Assembly (NCBI RefSeq): GCF_018691265.1
Contig: NW_024881278.1
Location: 6,503,501 to 6,567,500 of the forward strand
Direction of reading: 5' to 3'
Source: Tyto alba
Taxonomy: Eukaryota > Chordata > Aves > Strigiformes > Tytonidae
DNA length: 64,000 nt
Translations under genes and position numbers: made by a program
In this document: positions 1 to 9,892 of the stretch, piece after piece
Numbering within the stretch: position 1 is the first letter of the stretch
Layout: every line of letters begins with the position of its first letter
Notes under the pieces: model-generated
Database searches by the model: none
What the model was told of the DNA's origin: nothing
The model's input: only the letters and a program-made list of their open reading frames with translations

Positions 1-1484
1 TTAAACGTGCTACAGTAAGTGAGCAACTTGTAGCTTCTTTTGCTGTTGCATTGTGACGCTTTTGTGGTATTTAACACTGACATTTTAGCACTTCCACATT
101 TAATTCCCCCCCTCTGCTCCAGATCTCCTTGTTGCTTAAAATATCATGGCTAAATTTACACTAGAGATGTAACATCTCTGTATTAAGACCATTGACAACA
201 AGGCATCAAGTTTCAGACCGCTTCCCGATTTCTGCTGAGAAATCTATTCAAGTTTGTGCATCTGTGCAGAGTCCCGTGCGCTGCCCTTGCTTATTCAGTT
301 GTCGCTGTGCTCACTGCCAGTTTCTTAGAACTTTTAAAGTAATTACTTTTTGCAGTATCATGGGATCTCCAACATCCAGGGGGCATGTTGCTCAACTCAG
401 TCATTGTCTAGGTGCATTGACACCCATTTTAAAGACTCTTGACTCTATTTTGTGTGACTGGCCCCATGATTGAGATCACATAATTGCAATAATTAGGAAG
501 CTCACCTCAGGATATTATCAGATCAACCCACCCAAACCTAAGTCCATATGGTTTGAAATAGCTAATGAGTCAGTTAATGTGCTATGTCCAGGAGTAATGG
601 ACACTCAATATGGATGGCATGAAGACATAATTTACCAACTTCCTGACTGATTAAGGTTTTCCACATAGACGGGTCTTGTATTTTGCATCTCACAATAAGT
701 TCAAAGTACTAAAGGCTTTTTACATGTTAAACAGAGCAGAAGAAAACAGCCAAGACTTTTAAAAGGCAGGCAAGAAATTGGTCCTTTCTTTTTAAAGAAA
801 ATAGAAAGAAATGGAGATCTTAGAACTTTCATCTTAATTATAATAGTGCAAGCAAACTATTAGGAAAGCTCTGTTAGAGTGCAGGAGATGACAATGACAA
901 TGGGTGACGTTTGCTTTAATGCCAGGTAGCCTGCATGAGGGAGTGACTCCTATACTTCTAGAGGGGCAGCTTCAGCCTCTGTAACTTGTCTACCCAGTCC
1001 CCCTTTAACACTCACCTTGCTACTGATGCCGTGGCAATGTGTAACCAGTTCTACGTCCTGAACTAGCCAGAATAAAGGATTACTACAACTAGGTCAAACC
1101 TTCTGGCAACAAAAGCACCAAAAGCCCTGAAACAGGGAATAAGTGCTGTCTGCTTTTTGAATGAGCTACAGGATTTGTCTACTCAGGGTCAGGATTCTGC
1201 TCACCAAGTCTGTTCCTGCTCTCGCGTCATTTTAATAGCTGTTGGGATGAGATGCTGCTCCCAGTTCCTATCACTATAACTGAAAAGACAGTCAGACCAT
1301 GGCTGTGTTCCTTATCTCTTGTGTGTCAGAGGTTTTATTGCTCATACCTTTAGAAAACAATTATTTATGAGCACTGAAGAAAAAATGTTTTCTTATCCAT
1401 GTTTATTTACTTTCAGAAATGTACAAAGGGATAATGTAAGTTTATTGTTGTTTTGGGAATGGATTGTGTTTGCAGGGAGAGCAG
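1..1484. other. Unannotated AT-rich non-coding stretch
   Basis: No gene or recognisable repeat is visible here. A 93-codon open frame at 192-473 (plus) has a cysteine-rich composition without domain character and no family resemblance, so it is treated as chance. There is no CpG cluster, promoter-like element or tRNA-like box. Possible conserved non-coding sequence cannot be judged without alignment to other birds. Confidence 0.6.
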
Positions 1485-1632
1485 AATGTCTAGTGGTTAG
1501 AGCAAAGAAGGGGATCAGGAATGATTTTCCTTATGGGAGTAATTCCAGGAATCCTAATCCTGGCTCTGCTACTGGTATACTACCTTATACGAATAATTTT
1601 GTATCTGTTTCATTTTATCCACCTGCAGCAGT
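1485..1632 (+). repeat. MIR-type SINE relic (amniote MIR / CORE-SINE lineage)
   Basis: The text TAGTGGTTAGAGCA at 1491 matches the tRNA-like A-box region of MIR elements. It is followed at the right distance by GGAATCCTAATCCTGGCTCT and GCTACTG, the counterpart of the MIR B-box and core (consensus form: gggttc..atcccggctctgccact). A degraded 'cagtttccccatctg'-like stretch follows at about 1600-1625. MIR elements are ancient non-autonomous retroposons moved by L2/CR1-type LINEs; copies in birds are old and strongly diverged. Open frames overlapping the copy at 1319-1724 are shadows. The exact subfamily is not assigned. Confidence 0.6.
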
Positions 1633-2441
1633 CTGGGTGGCTTGTTTTAAGGCAGTGGGGTTCTCAGGCGAGAGTCACTGTGTATGTATTATTGCCATGG
1701 CTATTAACTGGTGGTGAACATTAGCCCTATCTTACCATGGGACATGTGATGCATTAGAACTGGTTTCCCATATAGGCAGCTCAAATGTACATTCTTCTTT
1801 CTGTCATTGTTTCAAGTGCTTTTTTTTAATTCAAGCTTCTCCCTTCCAAACACACATGGAACACACACAATTTACATTAAGTTAAAGTTATTACATCATC
1901 ACAAAGAAAACAAGTAGTTTGCCTCCACTGGTATTCTTGTACATTTCACCCAAGGTATACAAGTAAAGAGACACTGGTCCAGAAAGCAGGAGGAAGGTTG
2001 CTAAGCTTCCACGGTGATTATTTAGACACTGGGCCTTTTCAAAGGGTATCTAGGAATGGAAATGAAGAAATTACAGGAATATTAGCAGTAGCACACCAGT
2101 GTTCTTGGCCTACAGGAGGCAGTGACTTTTTTTCCTATACAGCAGTGTATGCGAAAAGGTTTAGAGAAACAAAGAGGAATTTTGCAAAGCACTCAGAGAA
2201 GGCACATATAATCATTTAAGTCTTTCCATTTCTGAGATTATCTGCATAAAGTTGTCTGAGAAGGGAAACTCATCTGTCATAGCATTCATTATTCACATAT
2301 CAATGCTACTTTTTATGTATAAACTTAATTATGATGATAGGATATATTAAATATGACTCATTTTACTGCAAGATTGATTTTTTTTTCTGACCTCTGAATA
2401 AATATTGATCTTCATGATCTTTAATTGTAGTGCAAAGGCCA

Positions 2442-2466
2442 TTCTATTAATGGCATATTAATAGAA
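2442..2466. repeat. Perfect 10-bp inverted repeat, 5-nt loop
   Basis: The arms TTCTATTAAT (2442-2451) and ATTAATAGAA (2457-2466) are exact reverse complements around the loop GGCAT. Each arm contains an ATTAAT homeodomain-type core. At this size it may be chance in AT-rich DNA; no transcript context is visible. Confidence 0.8.
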
Positions 2467-5316
2467 AGTAGCCCTGACCGTGCAATATTAATATATTTGC
2501 ACTGTTATTTCTTGATCCCATCCAGAAAGACAGGGCAGGGTGCCGGTGCCTTCTGTCCCAGGAGAAATCAGGAAGCTGTTGATTTTAACGACTGTTCAGA
2601 CTTTTAATTTTGTTGTTGTTCTTTGTTTTCTTGCTTTTATGGTTTGGTGGGATTTTTTAAAATTGAAAACAGTGGTGAAGTGGCAAACAGATTGTACAGT
2701 ACATCTAGTAAGACAGCAATGTGTCGCTTTTCCAGTATGCCCAGGAAAGCAAGGTGCTGTCCTTACCTGATAGTGCTCCACTACCCATTGCCATGCAGTC
2801 AATTCCATGAGCAGAATCATAGTTGTGAAAGCAGACTGATGGGATAATTTGATGGTTTGAAATTCAGTATCTAGGGCTCTGATTTCTCCAATAATGCTAG
2901 TAATTTTCTTAACAGCTGATTTTTAAAAGCAGTTAGCTCATTCAAGAGAGGCTTTGCACGCGTGTGACTTTTTGGTTTTTTTTCCTTCTCTTTGTATTTA
3001 TAGTGACTCTTGAAAATCCAAGCTTTGAACTGCTGTTCTAATAGTTACCTGAACCGAGACAGATCTGTTGTTTTAAAATATTCCTCATAGAGTAATTGTG
3101 TATGACTTATATAAAGTCTGCTCTATAAAGAACAGGGATAAGAGATCATGCATTGAAATAACCTTTAAATAATACTATATAGTTTCTAGAGGTTCTGAGA
3201 AAACATCACCCACTTAGAGGAGGAATACTTGTATGCCTTTTATAAGCGCTGTTCTATGAGCAGTCTTTCTGTTTAATACAGAGCGTTTTGTGTTAGGTGA
3301 CATAAGTCAAGAGGGAAGATGATGACTTTCATAGTTTACAGACAGCAAGGAAAATAAATGTGTCTGTATGACATGTTGCCATACAGAAAATACTTACAAT
3401 TAAGAAAGTGATTTGAACAACTTAAAATCTGGTAGCCTGACTTCAGCAGTTTACAGTTTTAGAACTCATTTTGGAAGAAAGAATAACAGTAGTGCATGAT
3501 GCTAAATGGAAGATGGAATAAAATGCAGTATTGCTTTGCATCATGCCAAATAAACTTGGTATCTATCTTTGCTAAAATAACTGATTTGGTAGACAAGTGT
3601 GGTAGAACTGATTCTTTTGGGCTTCAAGGCATTTGATGCAGAAATTATTAATTAAGCTGGAGAATGTGTGAGTAAGTGCAAGAAGTGTGAAACAATGGAG
3701 AAATGGTCAAGGAGTAATGAACTGAAAGGGGAAATAGTGAATGACAAAGAGGTTATTAGCTTCCTAAGGATCTACCTCAGGAGCTGTTTAATTCAGTATT
3801 ACTAATTTCATGAACAACAAAAACAAGATAGAAATGTCATTATACAATTTGTAGATGAATATAAAGTTGTGAGGCACTGAAGTACTGCTGTAAGAGAAAC
3901 AAACCAGAATTTCATAATACAAAATTTGAGGCTATGGTTTTTGAGACTGCTGCTTTAGAGGAAAAAGAGGAGAACCACAGAATGACCACGGGCTGGTAAT
4001 GTGACTTAAGAAGTCAGGCCTGATTCTAGGTTATATCAGATCAAGTACTTTTATTATCAAATTCAGTATACATATTTGGTAGTCTTTAACTGAGAATTCA
4101 TCTTTACTGTCCTATATATTCCTTAAGTGCTAAATCATGAATGTTATCTCAAATGATGTGTACAGAGGGAAATGATCACATTCAGCTCTGCTGTGGAAAG
4201 CAGAGCTAGATTGTGACTGTCAGTTGAGTTGAAAGAGGACCTCTTCTGCTGGAAAGAAGTTCTTGTAAGAAATGTATTTGAAAATAAGTTGTGAAGACAT
4301 TTCTTTCCAGAGGTAAACAAAATTACATCGCTTTTCAGATGTTAGGTGTGTCGAGGGATAAGAACACACAGAAAGTCCTTTGTATAAACAGTAAGTGGTA
4401 GGGAATTATTTAACTTGATAGATGAATTAGGAGCTGGGCAGAGGACAGAAAGGTGGTACTCATTTTGTACCCTGAGAAGTAACATCAGAAATACTATTAA
4501 AGGTAATAGTGAGGCTGAGGGTAATACCATATGGATTATTTTAGGATATGCAGGGCTAGATTTTGGAATCCTCCACTTACTTTACTTCATGATGTGAAGA
4601 CTTATTGCTTGGGCATACTTTCATCCCTTACCCAGGAAAAAAGACAAGAACTGCTGAGTTTTGAGATAGTTTTGGTTTTTCCCATGGGAATTTCTAGAAA
4701 AAGGAGAGATTTCAGACCATTTAAGCACCATTATTAGTTTAGTGCTTCCAGAGAACAGTGATACAATAATGGTTATGCACTATTCTACTCGATTAAGAGA
4801 ACGGCCTGTAAGTAGTATTTCAGTAACATCCGGACTTCAGTTTGTGCCAGAAGTTTTCAAGGGAAAATTGGACCTGTTTACTTGTTGACTTAACATTTTG
4901 ATGAAAATGCGACTTTTTGCATTTTTTCTGTCATTTTAAAAATTAGTAACTACATTAATATAGTAGGGCTATCAACAGAAACAGTTCATGTATATTACTG
5001 CATACATAATATACCGCATATGGTACCGTTAATTTGTTTGTATGTCTGTCTGCTCTTTGCATATCTGCTTCTGTGTGTGATATTTTATTGGAGCACATAC
5101 AGTTTGAAGAAGCTGATTGCCTGCTGTGGTATTTATCCTATATAAATTCTACATTAAATGACAAATTTTAGACCCATCAGAGACAGAAGACTAAGTCCAT
5201 CCATTGAATTCCTATTTGTATTATTACTTTCTAATGAATTCTCTACTACAGCAGGTGTCAAATCATATCTGTTGTTTTGCAATCGACTATGAATAGAAGA
5301 TGTATTGCTATTGCAA

Positions 5317-5353
5317 ATGAATCTAATATGAATCTAATGAGCAGTAATGAGCA
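5317..5353. repeat. Short tandem duplications
   Basis: ATGAATCTAAT occurs twice head to tail (5317-5327, 5328-5338). It is followed immediately by two copies of TAATGAGCA (5335-5343 and 5345-5353). This looks like local replication slippage. Confidence 0.8.
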
Positions 5354-5625
5354 ACTGTTTTGTCATTATTGAGGCAACCACTGTGATGCTAATAAACTCT
5401 CATTTCTGCTCTTTAGAAAAAAGCACTGACCAGGATTTATAACATGGCCTTAATGTCCCAAAAGCCTGAGGCAAAAGAGAAAAGTGGAACCCCTAAACTG
5501 AGCATAATTTAGTCATTTTCTGTGTGGCAGGTTTCTTATTTTCTCTTATTAAACTAAACCTGGCTTAAGTCTTTCAAGCTTCCTTACGTTTGAAAGGAAA
5601 AAGATGAAGAATGAGTGTCTATTAA

Positions 5626-5649
5626 AGGAACATAAAGAGGAACATAAAG
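5626..5649. repeat. 12-bp perfect tandem duplication
   Basis: AGGAACATAAAG is present twice in direct succession (5626-5637 and 5638-5649). It is a small slippage duplication with no gene context. Confidence 0.85.
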
Positions 5650-7334
5650 TTACCAAGATGGGCATTCTGCCTTAATTTTCTTTAATGTAAGTATACTAAT
5701 TCCATACTTCTATATTTGACAGTGCTTTTGTAATAATAAAGGCAACTATGTGCAACTGTTTTAAAAATGGTCACTTTAAAAGTAACAGGCTATTAAATCA
5801 ATATAGAACTATAATATATTTTGGGGGAAATATCACAACTATCTCTTAATTGAAACTTCAGGGCTTGTTTAATTTATTTTTGTCGTCTGTGGATCATAAG
5901 ATGCTGAATAAACAAAAATACCTTTGACACAATAGCATCAATAGCTTTCCTACATAACTGATATGTAAAACAGCTCTGACTCCTGTGTGGCATTGCCTTT
6001 TCCAAGTATAAATAATACATAGAATGATACATAAAGCTGTGTAAAAGGGACAGCTGGGTACATGGTACTTACAAGTGGAGCACAGGAAAACCAGTCAGCA
6101 CTGCTTTTCTAAAAGCTAAGTACTATACTTCCATCAAAAAATAATGCTTCTGTGTATATAGTCTTCATGGACTCATCTCTCTGTGCAATAAAGCTAGATG
6201 CACTGTAGAGATTCATTTCAGTATTTCATTTGGAGGTTTGAACTATTCTGTGTAGGGTACAGCTGTTTGTTTTACTACAGTACACTCAGTACTTGCTTTA
6301 ACTGCTGAATGGAGACTATATTGCCAATATTTAAGGTATTATATAGACACAGCAGTGAAACCGTGAATTCGTGAGCAAGCAAAGGGATGGGCATTAGGAC
6401 AAATTACAGCAGTCATCTCTCAAAGTTGCAAATAGGGCGTCAAAGGTTGTATGAAAGCCATAAACTCTTCCTTCCATGCCAGGGCGTTAAAAGGACTTTT
6501 GGCCCGCTGAACAGTAGCTTGTAATAGTTCTCATTTACTGACATTTCAGTTCCCTCCCTTCTTAGGCATTGAGATGGGAGCAGGAAGTCAGGATGCTGTT
6601 GGCTTTCTATCGGTTGCTCTGCCAATGCTGTGGTGTTAACTGGGTAAGCCATTACATTCAGCTTCTCTTCCCACCATCAGTAATATATGGATTGTATTTA
6701 GTTGCCCTTTAGGGATATCGCAGGGTTATTTTTTAGTAACGCTTGATGTGCGGAGTTGAAAAAGGCAGTAACAGCATTGGTACCCTGAAACTCACCAGGA
6801 AATACCTTTCTAGATAAATTCACATTCACATAGCTTCTTTCACTCCAAAAGGAGTCAGTTCTCATACGCCACAACTGTTCTGTAACACAAACTAAGGTAT
6901 TGCAAGGGGAGACAATCAGGAGCTTTACTTCAAAAGTCTAACCCTGATCTGAAGTAAAACACTGTTGAAGTGCATCCATAGTTTAGAAGAAATGGCGAAG
7001 CAAGAGCAGGTACAGGTCTCAAGGATTACTATTAAACCAGCATCTTTAGATAGGAGAGTCTGCAAGTTGCACATGATGAGAGAAGGACTTTGGTTATAGG
7101 AAGTTTTTGTATGAAATATCTGATTTCTTTGTGCATTATGGTGTAACGTACTGTATTAATTTCTTTATCACAGATTTGATTCCTTAGATGATACATAAAT
7201 TCTTGTGATGCATCACATCTAATGAAGGCTTTTAGATTGGTCATAGGATTAATTGTACCATACATAGAAGTGACAGTTTGAAGGTGTAAATTATTCAAGA
7301 ATACTTATGTTTCACTTTGGTAACTACAGTTTCA

Positions 7335-7490
7335 CAATATCATAGAATTTAGGCCAAAAGGGAACTCTTGAGGTCACCTGATCTACAACAGTACACAAAG
7401 CAGGACCAATCTGAAGTCATATCAGTCTTTGAAGCTAAATCAAATTGCACAGGGCCAGGGCTTCCCTGTTTTTTGAAAGGTGTAGTAGTT
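7335..7490 (-). mobile_element. Old degraded CR1 LINE 3' fragment
   Basis: CATAGAATTTAGG at 7341 corresponds to the reverse complement of the CR1 3' terminus (catagaatcatttagg..). It is followed by GAGGTCACCTGATCTACAAC (consensus type: gagatcatctagtccaac), then CAAAGCAGGACCA, an AGGGCCAGGGCTT-like stretch and TTTTTTGAAAG. The order and spacing fit the last about 150 bases of an avian CR1 copy inserted on the minus strand. It is much more diverged than the copy at 9.6 kb, so it is older. No coding capacity remains. Confidence 0.7.
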
Positions 7491-8267
7491 TGTTATTGAA
7501 TGTCTGGCAGTTTTATTACAATTTACTTTTTTTTTCTTTTGCTAATTACCTTCATCTGCACTAATAACAGATATATATTAGTGGCATCCACAGGCCTTTG
7601 CTAGGACTGGATCCTTCCCATAGCAAACATGGTAAAAATAGAGAGGTAGAAGTGGCTAGTCTCTGAAATGTAGCTTGTGATCCCAAGGTATAAATGTTCT
7701 GTGGCAGTAGAAACCATCTTTCTGTTGCTTTGTTTGTACAGCACTTTATAGATAGTGTCTGGATTCATGACTCGGACTCATTTGTGTGTGCTATGTGAAC
7801 AGTAAGAACACATGGGGTAAACTTTCCTGTTTCCAAACAAATCTATCACAGTGGAACACATTCAGCACTTCATCCAACCAAAACCACCAGGCTTTTACTG
7901 TCTACCTTTAAGAAAAATACACAGAAGTACTCATTCAAGTCTATACACGGTAACCTAGCAGTGCATATATTATCATACATCTTGTATACATCAGTTTGAA
8001 GTATTTAATGTTTTAATTAACGTGAACATCATTTACATTTCAGTAGTGGTCCATAGCTTTTTATATTGAGAAACATGTAGCCTCTAAAAACAACCATTTA
8101 ACCTATTTCTATAGTGTCTGTGCTTCAGCATCATTGGGGAAGATGGGCTCAAGATATTAAAAGCTATAAATTCATTGAAGAAACAATGACCTCGAGGTAG
8201 CTAATGAATGGATTCCAGAATTTTATGGTGGGGAAGTAAGTGTTGAGGGTCTGTTCATCTGACAGTC
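7491..8267. other. Unannotated non-coding stretch
   Basis: AT-rich unique sequence with no open frame of note, no RNA gene and no recognisable transposon. It separates the old CR1 fragment from the poly-T/MIR pair. Confidence 0.6.
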
Positions 8268-8291
8268 TTTTTTTTTTTTTTTTTTTTTTTT
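8268..8291. repeat. Poly-T tract (24 T)
   Basis: An uninterrupted run of 24 T on the plus strand lies just upstream of a minus-oriented MIR-like sequence. On the minus strand it would be a poly-A run following that element's end, but MIR elements do not normally end in long poly-A. A separate expansion is therefore as likely as a shared origin. Confidence 0.9.
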
Positions 8292-8299
8292 GTGCTTAT

Positions 8300-8400
8300 A
8301 AATTTTGATCACACAGAGAGGTAAAGTAGTTAACTCTGAAATCACCTTGTCACGGAATTGCTGAGTAGTAGAAAGTTGAGCTGAATGTTTCCTTAGGCAC
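8300..8400 (-). repeat. MIR-type SINE relic, reversed
   Basis: CACACAGAGAGGTAAAGTAG at about 8311-8331 matches the reverse complement of the MIR core region (consensus form: ggcacagagaggtaaagtgact). It is followed by CACCTTGTCACGGAATTGCT (compare 'ccaaggtcacacagcgagt') and AGTAGTAGAAAGTTGAGCTGAA (compare 'agtggcagagctgggaat'). The three blocks keep the expected order and spacing for a copy read on the minus strand. Confidence 0.6.
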
Positions 8401-9576
8401 TGTCACATGTTTGCCGGGTCAGTTTTACTTTGCAGTAAGGAGTTGTGCAGTGGCCATTCTCTTGCTCTCTGGCCACAATTCTGGAAGCTCTGGACAATTC
8501 TTTGTGGTCTCCTGTGCCTTCTGCAGTGCTGAACTAGAGCAGAGTTGTTGCATGCCTGAAGCTACAGAGGACCAAGGGGGCTTGAGCAATTGATTCTTCA
8601 AAAGGGAGAATTCTGCTCAGAGTCCAAGTGGCAGATATATTCCAAAGATTAGATGAGAATGGAGAAGTTGGCAGAAAGGGAACAAAGGAGAGCTCATTGT
8701 CATTCTTACAGCATTATGCATAAACCATGAGAGACTCCCATGGCATCATCACTAGTATGTAGATTACAAGACTCTCCCTTTGGCAGGAACATGAGACAGA
8801 GAGGTGATGTTCAAGACTTTGTTTTCCACCTTGCAGCCCATGTTCTGGAGTGGCTTGGGTAGAAGGGAGATTGCTACTGAAATTTGGGGCAGGCAGGTTT
8901 GGGATGCAGTTGTTGTTTAGACCATCTTTGAATTCTTTAGTTACACGGGGAACTTTCAGCAGCACTACTAATGGTGCATAGACTTTGTCATGCCAAATGT
9001 ACTATGTGGAGCCCCACTTGGAAAATTGCACCAAGAGGATAAAAACAATTCCAAAATAAAGCACTGTAACTGAAATAACTAGGAATTCACCTGAGATGAC
9101 TAGAATTTTTCTGCTTGTATAAAACTGCCTTACTGCCTTGTATAAGCATCTCTCCCTGACATTGTCATTATATCACTACAGTGGCCTACTGTAGTTGAGT
9201 GGTTCATCAGATTGAGGCTTTATGGAAAGTAGATTGTCATGGGAAGACATTTGATGAAATCCCTTGAGGATATAAATATCATTTGCAGGAATCCAGAGGC
9301 ATGTCTTTAGGAAAAGGAAAAAGATTTCCTTCCAAGAATCCTAGTCTTCATATGCTACTACTTTTTACATAAATAATGGAACAGCTGTTTAGCATAACTG
9401 TTAAAACTACCAAATTTTCTTACATACACACCAAACCCTAGGCAATCTCCAGAGTAGTCCTTCCTTTTGCTTATGGCTATATTCTCTCTTCTGCTGCCTC
9501 CTCTGACTAAATGTCAACAGATTAATCAGAGGGTCATTAAGCTCTAATAATCTATCCCAGTCCATCCTCTTGTTCA
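8401..9576. other. Unannotated non-coding stretch
   Basis: Open frames of 60-83 codons (8411-8593 plus, 8714-8965 minus, 9407-9592 minus) have no recognisable domain. The last overlaps the CR1 terminus. Nothing else supportable is seen. Confidence 0.6.
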
Positions 9577-9892
9577 CATAGAATAGAATCATAGAATAAA
9601 CTCATAGAATTGTTTAGGTTGGAAAAGACCCTTAAGATCATTGAGTCCAACCGTTAACCTAACACTGCCAAGTCCACTACTAAACCATGTCCCTAAGTGC
9701 CAGCTCTACAGGTCTTTTAAATACCTCCAGGGATGGTGACTCAACCACATCCCTGGGCAGCCTGTTCCAGTGCTTGATAACCCTTTCAGTGAAGAAATTT
9801 TTTCCTAATATCCAACCTAAACTTCCCATGGTGCAACTTGAGGCTGTTTCTTCTTGTCCTATCATTTGTTGCCTGGGAAGAGACCCACAGAC
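9577..9892 (-). mobile_element. CR1 (chicken repeat 1) LINE, 5'-truncated copy
   Basis: This is the clearest mobile element in the window. Read on the minus strand, it starts abruptly near 9892, as expected for 5' truncation during target-primed reverse transcription. It runs through the end of ORF2 and the short 3' UTR and ends in ATTCTATG-type 8-bp repeats (plus-strand AGAATAGAATCATAGAATAA at 9579-9598, and CATAGAATTG at 9604). Hallmark plus-strand blocks are GGTTGGAAAAGACCCTTAAG (9619), CTAAACCATGTCCCTAA (9679), CTCCAGGGATGGTGACTCAA (9725) and GGCAGCCTGTTCCAGTGCTT (9757). The version with GTTAACCTAACACTGCCAAG resembles subfamilies I recall as common outside Galliformes. It is only moderately diverged, the youngest interspersed repeat here. 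Confidence 0.95.
9680..9865 (-). pseudogene. CR1 ORF2 C-terminal remnant, frameshifted
   Basis: CR1 ORF2 encodes an endonuclease plus reverse transcriptase that copies the element's RNA into genomic DNA. Only its extreme C-terminus is present. On the minus strand, residues FFTERVIKHWNRLPRDVVESP-like (about 9735-9800), then SLEVFKR and ALRDMV before a stop at 9680-9682, match the conserved tail motif (HWNRLPREVV..SPSLE.FK). Just upstream, a different reading frame gives RTRRNSLKLHHGKFRLDI (about 9806-9862), also a standard CR1 segment. The two halves are out of frame across the plus-strand T6 run at 9798-9803, so the copy carries a one-base indel there. All catalytic domains are absent. Confidence 0.85.

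Larger units (their letters stand above)
1633..7330. other. Unannotated AT-rich non-coding stretch
   Basis: No gene, RNA gene or identifiable transposon is seen in this 5.7 kb. Open frames reach at most 76 codons (about 2540-2850, on both strands over the same bases) and resemble nothing known. It holds a 10-bp perfect hairpin at 2442-2466 and small tandem duplications at 5317-5353 and 5626-5649, annotated separately. A weak fragment at about 4011-4035 (GTCAGGCCTGATTCTAGG) resembles the palindromic repeat family that is common further right. Confidence 0.6.

Noticed and set aside
1485..1560. tRNA gene (A-box-like TAGTGGTTAGAGCA)
   Set aside because: No matching acceptor stem or anticodon arm; the sequence continues into a MIR core, so it is a SINE relic.
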